From: Cohnella sp. GbtcB17
GTDB lineage: Bacteria; Bacillota; Bacilli; Paenibacillales; Paenibacillaceae
DNA length: 64,000 nucleotides
Reading direction: 5' to 3'
Assembly: GCF_019091135.1 (NCBI RefSeq)
Contig: NZ_JAGXJW010000006.1
Span: 39,983 to 103,982, forward strand
In this document: piece by piece, positions 47,952 to 56,180 of the stretch
Layout: the number at the start of each line of letters is the position of its first letter
Numbering within the stretch: the first letter of the stretch is position 1
Position numbers and translations under genes: made by a program
Notes under the pieces: model-generated
The model's database searches: none
What the model was told of the DNA's origin: nothing
Seen by the model: only the letters and a program-made list of their open reading frames with translations

Positions 47952-49556
47952 ATGTATCGCGTGCTCATCGTGGAGGACGAGCAGCTCATCCGGGAAGGCT
48001 TTAAACGGACGATCGAGTGGGAGCGGTACGGCCTTGCGATCGTCGGCGAAGCGAAGGACGGCGAGGAAGGGCTGATCCTGGCGGAGATGCATCGGCCGCA
48101 TCTCATCTTCGCCGACGTCCGGATGCCGGGCATGGACGGGCTTCAATTCGCCGAGCGCGCCCTCCGCCTGCTGCCCGATACGAAGATCGTCATCGTCAGC
48201 GGCTACAAGGACTACGATTATTTCCGCCATTCGCTGCAATTGGGGCTGTTCGACTATCTCCTGAAGCCCGTCGACGAGGACGAGCTGATCCGCGTCGTGG
48301 AGAACGCTGTCCGCAAGATCGACCAAAGCCAGACGGACAAGCGAAAAGAAATCGAAGCGCATTCCCGCATGCGCAGAAGCGAGGACGTGCTGCACGATGT
48401 CCTGCTGAGCAGGCTCGCTGCGGGCGACCTGTCTCCGCTTAAGGAGTGGATGCCGGACCCTTACCTGCAGCATATCGCGTTCGACGGGTATGCGGCAGCC
48501 GTCCTGCGTGTCGATAACTACCATAAGCTTGTGCGGGACGAATACGCAGGCGACGAGGAAGCGCTGCTGTTCGCCGTCGTCAATATTTGCGAGGAATCTT
48601 TGGGCCCGAACACAGTCACATTCCGTCAGCTTGGCTTGAAGAAGCAGATCACGCTTCTAAAGGGGTTTTCCGCCAATGAGGAAGACTTCGCCGCTGAACA
48701 ATTCCACTTGAAATGCGCGGATCTGCTGGCGAACTTCAAGCGTTTTGGCAGGTTCAAAGTCAACGTTGGCGTCGGCCGCCCGCACGCGGGATGGGCGGGT
48801 ATCCACGATTCGTATATCGAAGCCTGCGAGGCAGTCGAGCGAACGACCTTCGGCCAGAGCTACCGCCTCGTTCGCCCCAAAGAGACGGTGGAGCGCGAAG
48901 CTGCCGAGCCGCTGCTGTCTCCCGGGTTCGCGGAGCTGTTCAAATCGGCTTGCAAGCAGCGGGACGGAGAAAAGGCGGCCGCGCTGCTGGACGCCTTGCT
49001 GCGAACGCCGGCCGCGCAAGAAGCGACGCGTGGCGAGGTGTACGACGCGGCCGCGCGGTTGCTCGAATGGGCCGACCGGCTCTCCCGCGATGCCGCTTCC
49101 GGCATCGGCCGCGACGATCCCTACATTTTCGAGAGGGCCAGGCTATGCGCGCTCGACGGTCTGGAAGACATTCGCCAATGGGTCGCCGAAGAGCTGCGCG
49201 AGCTGAACCGGAGAGGGAACCCGGTCTACTCCGATCCCCGGGCGTTGATTCGCGATTTGAGGGAGTTCGTCGTCCGTCACTTCGCGTCCGAGGAGATCAC
49301 GCTGGGACTGCTCTCCTCCAAGTTCGGGATGAACATCTACCAGATCTGCCGGATGTTCAAGAGCGAATTCAACGTTAATTTCCACGCGTTCCTGACGGAT
49401 CTCAAAATGGAAAAAGCGAAAGCTTATTTACGGGATTCTTCCATGCCGGTTCAGGATATCGCTTTTATGGTCGGGTACAAGGAGACGAAGTATTTCTTCA
49501 AAGTATTCAAGAAGCATGTCGGCCAGACGCCGACGGAATACCGCAATCGAACGTAA
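47952..49556 (+). CDS. YesN-type response regulator with AraC output domain
   Basis: 534 residues. Receiver domain 1-120 with VEDE, phospho-Asp55 in IFADVRMPGMDG, SGYKDYDYF and conserved Lys in DYLLKPVDEDEL. A long middle domain (~130-420) follows. The end holds an AraC double HTH: ITLGLLSSKFGMNIYQICRMFKSEFNVNFHAFLTDLKMEKAKAYL and MPVQDIAFMVGYKETKYFFKVFKKHVGQTPTEYRN. ATG at 47952 is chosen, since AAGGAG ends 10 nt upstream; the overlapping GTG at 47943 is only 1 nt from it. Likely activates the transporter genes starting at 49734. Confidence 0.93.
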   Translation: MYRVLIVEDEQLIREGFKRTIEWERYGLAIVGEAKDGEEGLILAEMHRPHLIFADVRMPGMDGLQFAERALRLLPDTKIVIVSGYKDYDYFRHSLQLGLFDYLLKPVDEDELIRVVENAVRKIDQSQTDKRKEIEAHSRMRRSEDVLHDVLLSRLAAGDLSPLKEWMPDPYLQHIAFDGYAAAVLRVDNYHKLVRDEYAGDEEALLFAVVNICEESLGPNTVTFRQLGLKKQITLLKGFSANEEDFAAEQFHLKCADLLANFKRFGRFKVNVGVGRPHAGWAGIHDSYIEACEAVERTTFGQSYRLVRPKETVEREAAEPLLSPGFAELFKSACKQRDGEKAAALLDALLRTPAAQEATRGEVYDAAARLLEWADRLSRDAASGIGRDDPYIFERARLCALDGLEDIRQWVAEELRELNRRGNPVYSDPRALIRDLREFVVRHFASEEITLGLLSSKFGMNIYQICRMFKSEFNVNFHAFLTDLKMEKAKAYLRDSSMPVQDIAFMVGYKETKYFFKVFKKHVGQTPTEYRNRT

Positions 49557-49571
49557 AGGCCGTCCGACGCA

Positions 49572-49619
49572 AGCCTTCTCCCGCCGGGAAGCATCCCTGG
49601 AAGGAGGGGGCTGTTTTTT
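49572..49619 (+). terminator. Terminator after the YesN-type gene
   Basis: AGCCTTCTCC (49572-49581) pairs with GGAGGGGGCT (49603-49612, two G-U pairs), with an inner GGGA/TCCC stem, followed by a run of six T residues. It separates regulatory genes from transporter genes, which likely have their own promoter. Confidence 0.7.
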
Positions 49620-49733
49620 GCGGGGAGACGCAAAAAATTGCACCTTATTCGGCAATTGCGTCGGATTATGGCGGCGCCTTGGCGATGCTAAGATGAACGC
49701 ATGAACAGCCTCGCAGAAAGGAAGGAACACAGG

Positions 49734-50642
49734 ATGCGCACAGAACGCAGCACCGTCGGGGCGCGATTGGACCGGTGGGCGCCGATCGTTTTTACGGCAC
49801 CGACCGTTTTGGTTATTTTGGCGCTCATGGTTTTCCCGTTTTTTTATTCCATTTACTTGAGCATGCTCAAATACAAGCTGACGCTGCCGGCGGCGAGCAG
49901 ACGCTTCATCGGCTTCGATAACTACCGCTATATGCTGAACAACGACAGCTTCCTGCACGCCATCGCCTGGACGTTCACGTTCGCCGTGATCGCCGTCGCG
50001 GTTCAGGTCACGCTCGGGATGATCATGGCGCTCGTCCTGAACAGCAAAGCCTTCGGCAACCGGACGGCCGTATTCAAGAGCCTATTCATCATGCCGCTCA
50101 TGCTGGCGCCGATCGTATCCGCGAAGATCTGGTCTCTGCTGTTCCAAGTCATCTACGGGCCGATCAACTATGTGATCTCGGCGCTCGGCTTCGACAAGGT
50201 GAGCTGGAGCGGAGAGACGCTGCCGGCGAAGATCTCCATCATCCTCGTCGACGTCTGGCAAGCCACGCCGTTCTGCATGCTGATTCTGCTTGCCGCGCTC
50301 AAGACGGTGCCCAAGGAATTGTCCGAGGCGGCGGCGATCGACGGAGCGGGCCGGGTCGGGAGCTTCTTCAAGATCACGATTCCGATGATCCGCAACTTCA
50401 TCGCCCTTGTCGTATCGATTCGCATCATGGACGCCCTGCGGGTGTTCGACAGCGTCGTCGCCTTGACGAACGGAGCGCCGGGCGAGACGACGGAGACGCT
50501 CGCCACCGTTACCTACAAGACCGCGTTTCGTTATGCGGACATCGGCGCCGGCTCCGCAGGCTCCATTCTGTATTTCTTGCTGATCGTCGTCTTTTCTCTG
50601 CTCGCGTTCGTCTTCCTGCGACGCGGTCCGAATTCCATATAA
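49734..50642 (+). CDS. Sugar ABC transporter permease, MalF/UgpA type
   Basis: 302 residues, six membrane segments. APIVFTAPTVLVILALMVFPFFYSIYLSML, AIAWTFTFAVIAVAVQVTLGMIMALVLNSKAFG, and the EAA loop EAAAIDGAGRVGSFFKITIPMIRNFIALVVSI are diagnostic; FDSVVALTNGAPGETTETLATVTYKTAF follows. ATG at 49734 has AAGGAAGGA 7 nt before it; the in-frame ATG at 49701 lacks a site. First gene of the transporter unit (permease, permease, binding protein) probably controlled by the YesM/YesN-type pair upstream. Confidence 0.92.
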   Translation: MRTERSTVGARLDRWAPIVFTAPTVLVILALMVFPFFYSIYLSMLKYKLTLPAASRRFIGFDNYRYMLNNDSFLHAIAWTFTFAVIAVAVQVTLGMIMALVLNSKAFGNRTAVFKSLFIMPLMLAPIVSAKIWSLLFQVIYGPINYVISALGFDKVSWSGETLPAKISIILVDVWQATPFCMLILLAALKTVPKELSEAAAIDGAGRVGSFFKITIPMIRNFIALVVSIRIMDALRVFDSVVALTNGAPGETTETLATVTYKTAFRYADIGAGSAGSILYFLLIVVFSLLAFVFLRRGPNSI

Positions 50643-50656
50643 GGGAGTTGACCCCA

Positions 50657-51484
50657 TTGATAGCGAGAGAAAAGACGGTCGTCTCCGCCCTGCTCGGACT
50701 GTTCACCCTCTTCTTCCTCTTTCCGATCTACTGGACGCTGACGACTTCGATCAAGCCGAAGGGCTCGATCATCAAGCTGCCGCCGGAGTGGCTGCCGCTG
50801 CACTTCACCTGGTCCAACTATGTCGAGGTGTTCTCGCAAAACCACATCGGCCGCGTTTTTCTGAACAGCCTGTGGGTCGCTTCGGCAACGACGGCCATCA
50901 CCGTGATCGTCACCGCGCTCGGGGGCTACGGCTTCTCACGGTTTAAGTTCAGGGGACGGAACTTGTGGATCTACACGACGATCATCGTTCGGATGATTCC
51001 CGGACTTCTGCTCATCATTCCGTACTATCTCATGTTTCAAAAAGCGGGACTGCTCAACACCTTGTCCGGCCTGATCATTGTCTATGTCACGGCCGCCATT
51101 CCGCTGGCGATCTACCTGTTCATGGGCTTCTACAGCGAGATGCCCGGCGAAGTGTTCGAGTCGGCCCGAATCGACGGCTGCTCCGAATACGGCATTTTCG
51201 GCCGGATCGCGCTGCCGCTCGTCGTGCCGGGCATCGTCGTTACTTCCATCCTCGTGTTCATGGGCGCCTGGAATGAATTTTCCTTATCGCTCATTCTCAC
51301 CTTTTCGGACGACAAGAAGCTGCTGCCGCTGGCGATCAGCAGCCTGGTCCAGACTCAGAAGGATACGCCGCTGGGCGAGATTGCCGCCGCGGGCACGGTC
51401 GCGATGATTCCCGCAGTCGTGCTGTCCTTGACGACGCAAAAATATATCGTGGAGGGCTTTACTGCCGGAGCCGTCAAAGGATGA
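50657..51484 (+). CDS. Sugar ABC transporter permease, MalG/UgpE type
   Basis: 275 residues with six membrane segments. MalG features are KLPPEWLPLHFTWSNYVEVFSQ, TALGGYGFSRFKFRGRNLWIYTTIIVRMIPGLLLIIPYYLMF, PGEVFESARIDGCSEYGIFGRIALPLVVPGIV (EAA loop) and the tail TQKYIVEGFTAGAVKG. TTG at 50657 is used because AAGGGAG lies 9 nt upstream; TTG at 50648 directly abuts it. It starts 14 nt after the first permease gene. Confidence 0.9.
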   Translation: MIAREKTVVSALLGLFTLFFLFPIYWTLTTSIKPKGSIIKLPPEWLPLHFTWSNYVEVFSQNHIGRVFLNSLWVASATTAITVIVTALGGYGFSRFKFRGRNLWIYTTIIVRMIPGLLLIIPYYLMFQKAGLLNTLSGLIIVYVTAAIPLAIYLFMGFYSEMPGEVFESARIDGCSEYGIFGRIALPLVVPGIVVTSILVFMGAWNEFSLSLILTFSDDKKLLPLAISSLVQTQKDTPLGEIAAAGTVAMIPAVVLSLTTQKYIVEGFTAGAVKG

Positions 51485-51577
51485 AGCCAGGAAGTTGCGG
51501 AGAGGGGTGAGAGCCGGGCTCGCTTGACTGTTTTCGAATGAAGATGGATCTTATAATCATACGGGAGGGTTCTCTAC

Positions 51578-53050
51578 ATGCTTAACGCAAACAAAGGAAG
51601 CGTCCGCGCGGCGCTCGGTTTGACCTTTGCCATATCCCTGGTTCTAGCCGGCTGCTCCGGCAACGATAATGGCGGCAACAGCACGACTTCGGCTGACGCA
51701 TCGGCAAGCCCGACTGCCGATGCCGGTTCGGCCGTCAAGGTCGAAGGACCGACCGTATACGGGATTAAGCTGCAGGATATGGACGCGGGAGGCACGCTCA
51801 AGGGGCAGTACAAAGGAAAGAAAATCGTGGTCGCCACGATGGCGGGAGATACGGAGAAGGCGCTTAAGGACGCGGCAACTTACTTCGAGCAAGCTTCGGG
51901 GGCCACAGTCGAGGTTCAGAGCTTTCCGGCTCAATCGTATATGGAGAAAATCCAGCTGGACCTGCAAACGAACCATTCCTTCGATTCGATCGTCATGCCC
52001 GTCGCTTTGATCCACGGGTACGCGGAAGGCGGACTGGTCCAGGATCTGAAGCCTTATATCGATAACAAGGAGCTGGTCAGCCCGACGCTCAGCCTGGACG
52101 ACTTCATCCCGAGTCTGCTCGATATTTACGGGAATTACAAATCGAAGCTGGTTGCTTTCCCCTATAAGCCCGATGCGCAAATCTTCTTCTACCGGAAGGA
52201 CCTCTTTGAAGATCCGAAAATGAAAGAAAGCTTCAAGGCCAAGACGGGCCATGAGCTGGTCGTTCCGCAGACGCCGGAGCAAATGGCCGAGGCGGCTGCC
52301 TTCTTCACCAAGAGCCTCAATCCGGATTCCCCGGTGACCTACGGATACAGCACGATGGCGGACAATACATCCAGCCGCTGGATATGGACGAACCGGCTCG
52401 CCGCCTTCGGGGGCAGAGACGTAGACAAGGACTTCAAGCCTGCGTTCAACAACGAAGCAGGGCTGAAGGCGCTTGAATTCGCCAAGGACCTGACGCGATA
52501 CGCGCCCAAAGAGCTGCTCACGCTTGGCTGGGACGAGGCCAACACGCTGTTCGCGAACGGCGAAGTGGCGATGATGGAGCAATGGCCGGGGCTGATCCAG
52601 ACGGTAGAGGCGGATGGGTCCAAGGTCAAAGGCAAAGTGGGGTATGGCGTGACGCCGGGCGGCGCGCCGACGATGGGCGGGTGGTCGATCGCCATGACCG
52701 CTTCTACCGATAACCCGGAGCTGACGTATAAATTTCTCGAATACGTCACCTCGAAGGATCTGGAAGTGCTCAAGATCCAGGACAAAATGGACCCGACGCG
52801 CACCTCTAACTACATGAGACCCGAGCTTCAACAGCAATTCCCGATGTACCAGACGCTGCTGGACTCGCTCACGAAGGGCAAGATCATGGCCGATCCCGAC
52901 GTGCCGTTCATCTCGCCGAAGCTGAACGACATCATGGAGAGCGCAGTGCAATCCGTGCTTCGGGGTGAACTGGAGCCGCAGAAGGCGCTCGATATTATGG
53001 ACAAGAGCTTCACGGAGGAGATCAAGGGCGCGGGGATTGCGGGCGAATAA
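51578..53050 (+). CDS. Sugar ABC transporter substrate-binding lipoprotein
   Basis: 490 residues. Lipoprotein signal MLNANKGSVRAALGLTFAISLVLAGC (Cys26), Gly/Asn/Ser/Ala linker, then an extracellular solute-binding family-1 protein: KGKKIVVATMAGDTEKALKDAATYFEQASGATVEVQSFPAQSYMEKIQLDLQT, DSIVMPVALIHGYAEGGLVQDLKPYI, KLVAFPYKPDAQIFFYRKDLF, LGWDEANTLFANGEVAMMEQWPGLIQ, TMGGWSIAMTASTDNPELTYKFLEYVTS. Aromatic-rich WPGL and MGGW are normal in sugar binding. GGGAGGG precedes the ATG. A near-perfect hairpin follows. Confidence 0.92.
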   Translation: MLNANKGSVRAALGLTFAISLVLAGCSGNDNGGNSTTSADASASPTADAGSAVKVEGPTVYGIKLQDMDAGGTLKGQYKGKKIVVATMAGDTEKALKDAATYFEQASGATVEVQSFPAQSYMEKIQLDLQTNHSFDSIVMPVALIHGYAEGGLVQDLKPYIDNKELVSPTLSLDDFIPSLLDIYGNYKSKLVAFPYKPDAQIFFYRKDLFEDPKMKESFKAKTGHELVVPQTPEQMAEAAAFFTKSLNPDSPVTYGYSTMADNTSSRWIWTNRLAAFGGRDVDKDFKPAFNNEAGLKALEFAKDLTRYAPKELLTLGWDEANTLFANGEVAMMEQWPGLIQTVEADGSKVKGKVGYGVTPGGAPTMGGWSIAMTASTDNPELTYKFLEYVTSKDLEVLKIQDKMDPTRTSNYMRPELQQQFPMYQTLLDSLTKGKIMADPDVPFISPKLNDIMESAVQSVLRGELEPQKALDIMDKSFTEEIKGAGIAGE

Positions 53051-53091
53051 GAAGCCGATCGGATCGGTGAACGATTATACAGGCACGGCGA

Positions 53092-53133
53092 AAGGGCTGT
53101 CCCAAGTCATCGCGACGACTTGGGACAGCCCTT
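53092..53133. terminator. 17-bp perfect hairpin at the convergence point
   Basis: AAGGGCTGTCCCAAGTC and its exact complement GACTTGGGACAGCCCTT flank ATCGCGAC. The core GGCTGTC-CCAAGTC matches the terminator at 42535-42585. It has no T-run; it sits between two convergent operons. Confidence 0.8.
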
Positions 53134-53167
53134 ATCCGTTTGTCGTGCCCGCTATTCGGCTGCGCCT

Positions 53168-53257
53168 TACAGCACCTTTTGGACCGGTCCGCGAAGCTGT
53201 AGAGTAACTTTTTTCCTTTACATCACCTTGGACCGGTCCGCGACGTTGAAGAGCATG
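53168..53257. repeat. Direct repeat pair with GGACCGGTCC palindromes
   Basis: Two ~40-bp units start at 53168 and 53219. Each has TACA-CACCT, TTGGACCGGTCCGCGA and GAGTA/GAGCA; the 10-bp palindrome GGACCGGTCC lies at 53181-53190 and 53230-53239, 49 bp apart. No gene is seen in 53134-53311. Confidence 0.7.
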
Positions 53258-53311
53258 TTTGAGGTGAAAATCATGCACTTTTAATCGATTGATGATTTAC
53301 GCCGCGCTGCA

Positions 53312-56161
53312 CTAGAGCAGCTTGCGCAAGTCCGCGACCGACACCTCGACCTGCGGCACAAACGCGTCGGACCGGGCATAGCGGGCGAGACTGGTCAGGA
53401 ATTGCCGGCCCTCCGGCGTGTCCGCGACTTGTTCGGCGTCAAGCGCGCAGACGAGCAGGCTGCCGCTTAGAACGCGGCATTCGAACAGGAAGCCCAGCTT
53501 GTGGTTGCGCTCGATGTTGTCGACGGTCCGGACGATCGGCGCGAGCGCCGAAGGGAGATCGTCGAGGATGAAGGCGCGCGAATGCTGGACCAGGCTCCAC
53601 CAGGGATAGGTCGAATGCGTCTCGCTCGGAAAGTCCGCCAGCGCCGGGTGCTCCCGCTCGATGAGCAGGCCGTGGGTGCCGACCGGCAGCGGTTTGTTCA
53701 TGCTCTCGGAGATCGAGCGGAACATCGGGTAGCACCAGAAGTCGGTGCAGTACGTGCCTTCGATGCTCCGCTTCGCGGTTTCCGGCTTCGCCAGCAGCAG
53801 CATCCGTTCTCCTTGCTCCAGCAGGCGCAGCGTATCGTCGGACAGCGAATGCGCGATGTGAACGCCTGCTGCCGCAGGCTCCCATGCCGTCTCGCGCGGA
53901 TAGAGCCACAGTTCGTATGCCTTGCGAATATCCGTTCCTGCGAGTTCAAGGCTGAAGACGACCTTGGTCATCGCTTGCACGTCGGGCAGCTCGAAGCCGA
54001 GATCGGCGATGTCGATGTACGCTTCGCCTGCCTGCGCCGTCGCTTCGGCGCTGCCGTCGGCGAGCACGCGGTCCCCGTCGGCGATTGCCCAGCGGAGCCG
54101 AACAGAGCCAAGCGGCGCCTGCCGATAGTAGGCAAGCTCGACATGCGCGTCGAAACGCTCGCCGGCGGCATAGTTGTACTTGTCGAACCGTGCGAGCAGC
54201 ACGGCGTCGGAGCAGTAGGTGCGCCACTCCTCGGGCGTCACGAGCCCCTTGCTGTCCATGAACGCGTCGAGGATGCCGACGAGCGCCGTGCCCTGGCCGC
54301 TGAAGTCCTGCAAGTCGAGCAGCTGGAAGCCGGCGAGCCGCCGCGAGCGGAACGCGGCCTCCAGCTCTTCTTTGTAGCAGGCGACGGCCAACCGTCCCGA
54401 AGCCTCGAAGTATCGGTCGGCCAGCTCGCCCAGCCCTTTAGCCTCCAGACGCTCGCGGAACGTCTCCAGATTGCGGGCCTTCAGCGAGCCCGTATACTTG
54501 GCGATCTCTTCGTAGCGCGGATACATCGCGTACTGCCCGATCTCGTGCGAGACGACGGGAATCTTCGGCACGAGCGCTTCGCCCGCGACATCCGCCTGCA
54601 CGGTCTTGGTGCCCGTGCCGAACTGGATCTGGATGGCGCCTTCGCCCTTGCCGTCTTTGCCGCCCGTGTGGCCCGTGTCCGCGTCCGCCCGTCCGCCGCT
54701 CTCCGGCGGCACGATCTGCGCGTCGTAGTCCTTGCGCGTGCCGGGGCGGTCCGTCTGGACGTGGCCGAGCGGTGCATCGCACATTGCGTACGATCCGCGG
54801 AACAGGCGGTCCCGCGCGAACCGGACGCCGACGTAGAAGTCGTCGTTCGGCAGAATCACCGGCGCGAACTGAAAGTTGTTGCAGCCCTGCGCGTACAGAT
54901 GGCGGTCGTCATGCGCTTTGTAGGCTGCCAGGATCACGTCCAGTCGGGACTTGCTCCCCCAGAGCTCGTTGCCGAGCGACATCATGACGAACGAGGGATG
55001 ATTGCCGTAGGCGTCCAGCATGGCGAAGCCTTCGCGGACGAGGTAATCCTGCTGCACCCGGTCGTGATTCGCGTCGCCTTCGTCCGTGACGGTGCCCCAG
55101 AACGGCAGCTCCGGCTCCATGAAGATGCCGAGCCGGTCGGCGGCCTCGAAGGCGGCTTCCGGCGGACAGCACGTATGGAAGCGGTAATGGTTGATGCCGT
55201 AGGACTTGGCAATGCCCAATATGTGCAGCCATTCGTCGACGGAGGTCGGCGCGAAGCCGGTCAGTGGGGAAATGAGGCCGTCGTGCTTGCCCCGCAGAAA
55301 CGTGCGGACGCCGTTGATCGCAAACTTGTCCCCGTCCGCCTTGAACTCGCGCAGCCCCGCGACGATGTCGCGTGCGTCCAGCGCCTCGCCGCTCGCGTCC
55401 AGCAGACGGACGGCGAGGCGGTACAGATGCGGCTCCGCGTCGCTCCACAGCCGGGCGTCCTCGCCCAGCTCGAACCGGACGGATGCCGAGGAGGTATCAC
55501 TGCCGCCACCGGCGTCTACGTCAAATATCCGTTCGGCTGCTGCGTGGTCGTGGCCGTTAAAGCCCGCCGCCGATACGGCGAGCCGCCGCGCCCCGGAGCC
55601 GGACCAATCCGCGCGCACGACGAACGATCGGTCCGCGACGCTCGGGTAGACCTGTACGCCCAGCAGATGCGTCGCGGCCGCAAACCGCAGCTCGATCCGG
55701 CCGGTGATCCCGTTCCAGTTGCTCTGCGTGTCCGGCGACGTCAGGTGGCCGCCCTTGGTCGGATAATCCGTGTTGTCGACGCGGATCGTCAGCGTATGCC
55801 TACCCGGCCCAAGCAAGCCGGTCAGCTCGTACAAGTGCGGCGTGCCCAGGCTGTCGCGCGCGCCGGCCTCCCGGTCGTCGATCCACACGGTCGTCATCCG
55901 TGTCCGTTCGAGATACAGGAAGACCGAGCCGCCGGCCGCCGCTTCGGGAACGTCCACTTCCCGCGAGAACCAGGCCCAGCCCTCGAACTTGTATTCGTCC
56001 GTCAGGTGGCCGATCTCGACCGCCTCGTTCCGCGGCCCCTTTCGCGCGTATGAGGTTGTGCCGGGGAGCTGCATCGTATCGTCGAAGGGCAGCTGCAGCC
56101 CGCGTTTGCCCGCGTCCAGCTGAACGTTCCATGGACCGGACAGGTCGATTGTCGTTAACAA
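53312..56161 (-). CDS. Large glycoside hydrolase family 2 protein
   Basis: 949 residues. N-terminal GH2 sugar-binding domain (IDLSGPWNVQLDAGKRGLQLPFDDTMQLPG...EYKFEGWAWFSREVDVP, EAGARDSLGTPHLYELT), Ig-like domain, then a TIM barrel with FLRGKHDGLISPLTGFAP, YGINHYRFHTCCPPEAAFEAADRLGIFMEPELPFWG, acid/base Glu in SLGNELWG (~399) and a probable nucleophile Glu in PVVSHEIGQYAM (~540). The long C-terminus adds beta-domains. TTG at 56159-56161 is preferred (GAAGG 7 nt upstream); an ATG at 56189-56191, overlapping the regulator stop, is the alternative. It closes the minus-strand operon. Cytosolic by sequence; substrate unknown. Confidence 0.85.
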   Translation of the reverse strand: MLTTIDLSGPWNVQLDAGKRGLQLPFDDTMQLPGTTSYARKGPRNEAVEIGHLTDEYKFEGWAWFSREVDVPEAAAGGSVFLYLERTRMTTVWIDDREAGARDSLGTPHLYELTGLLGPGRHTLTIRVDNTDYPTKGGHLTSPDTQSNWNGITGRIELRFAAATHLLGVQVYPSVADRSFVVRADWSGSGARRLAVSAAGFNGHDHAAAERIFDVDAGGGSDTSSASVRFELGEDARLWSDAEPHLYRLAVRLLDASGEALDARDIVAGLREFKADGDKFAINGVRTFLRGKHDGLISPLTGFAPTSVDEWLHILGIAKSYGINHYRFHTCCPPEAAFEAADRLGIFMEPELPFWGTVTDEGDANHDRVQQDYLVREGFAMLDAYGNHPSFVMMSLGNELWGSKSRLDVILAAYKAHDDRHLYAQGCNNFQFAPVILPNDDFYVGVRFARDRLFRGSYAMCDAPLGHVQTDRPGTRKDYDAQIVPPESGGRADADTGHTGGKDGKGEGAIQIQFGTGTKTVQADVAGEALVPKIPVVSHEIGQYAMYPRYEEIAKYTGSLKARNLETFRERLEAKGLGELADRYFEASGRLAVACYKEELEAAFRSRRLAGFQLLDLQDFSGQGTALVGILDAFMDSKGLVTPEEWRTYCSDAVLLARFDKYNYAAGERFDAHVELAYYRQAPLGSVRLRWAIADGDRVLADGSAEATAQAGEAYIDIADLGFELPDVQAMTKVVFSLELAGTDIRKAYELWLYPRETAWEPAAAGVHIAHSLSDDTLRLLEQGERMLLLAKPETAKRSIEGTYCTDFWCYPMFRSISESMNKPLPVGTHGLLIEREHPALADFPSETHSTYPWWSLVQHSRAFILDDLPSALAPIVRTVDNIERNHKLGFLFECRVLSGSLLVCALDAEQVADTPEGRQFLTSLARYARSDAFVPQVEVSVADLRKLL

Positions 56162-56180
56162 GCGATCACCTTCTGCTCGA

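Noticed and set aside
53501..56053. 850-codon open frame antisense to the large GH2 gene
   Set aside because: GC-rich antisense frame with Arg/Val/Gly-biased shadow composition; the opposite strand carries clear GH2 motifs.
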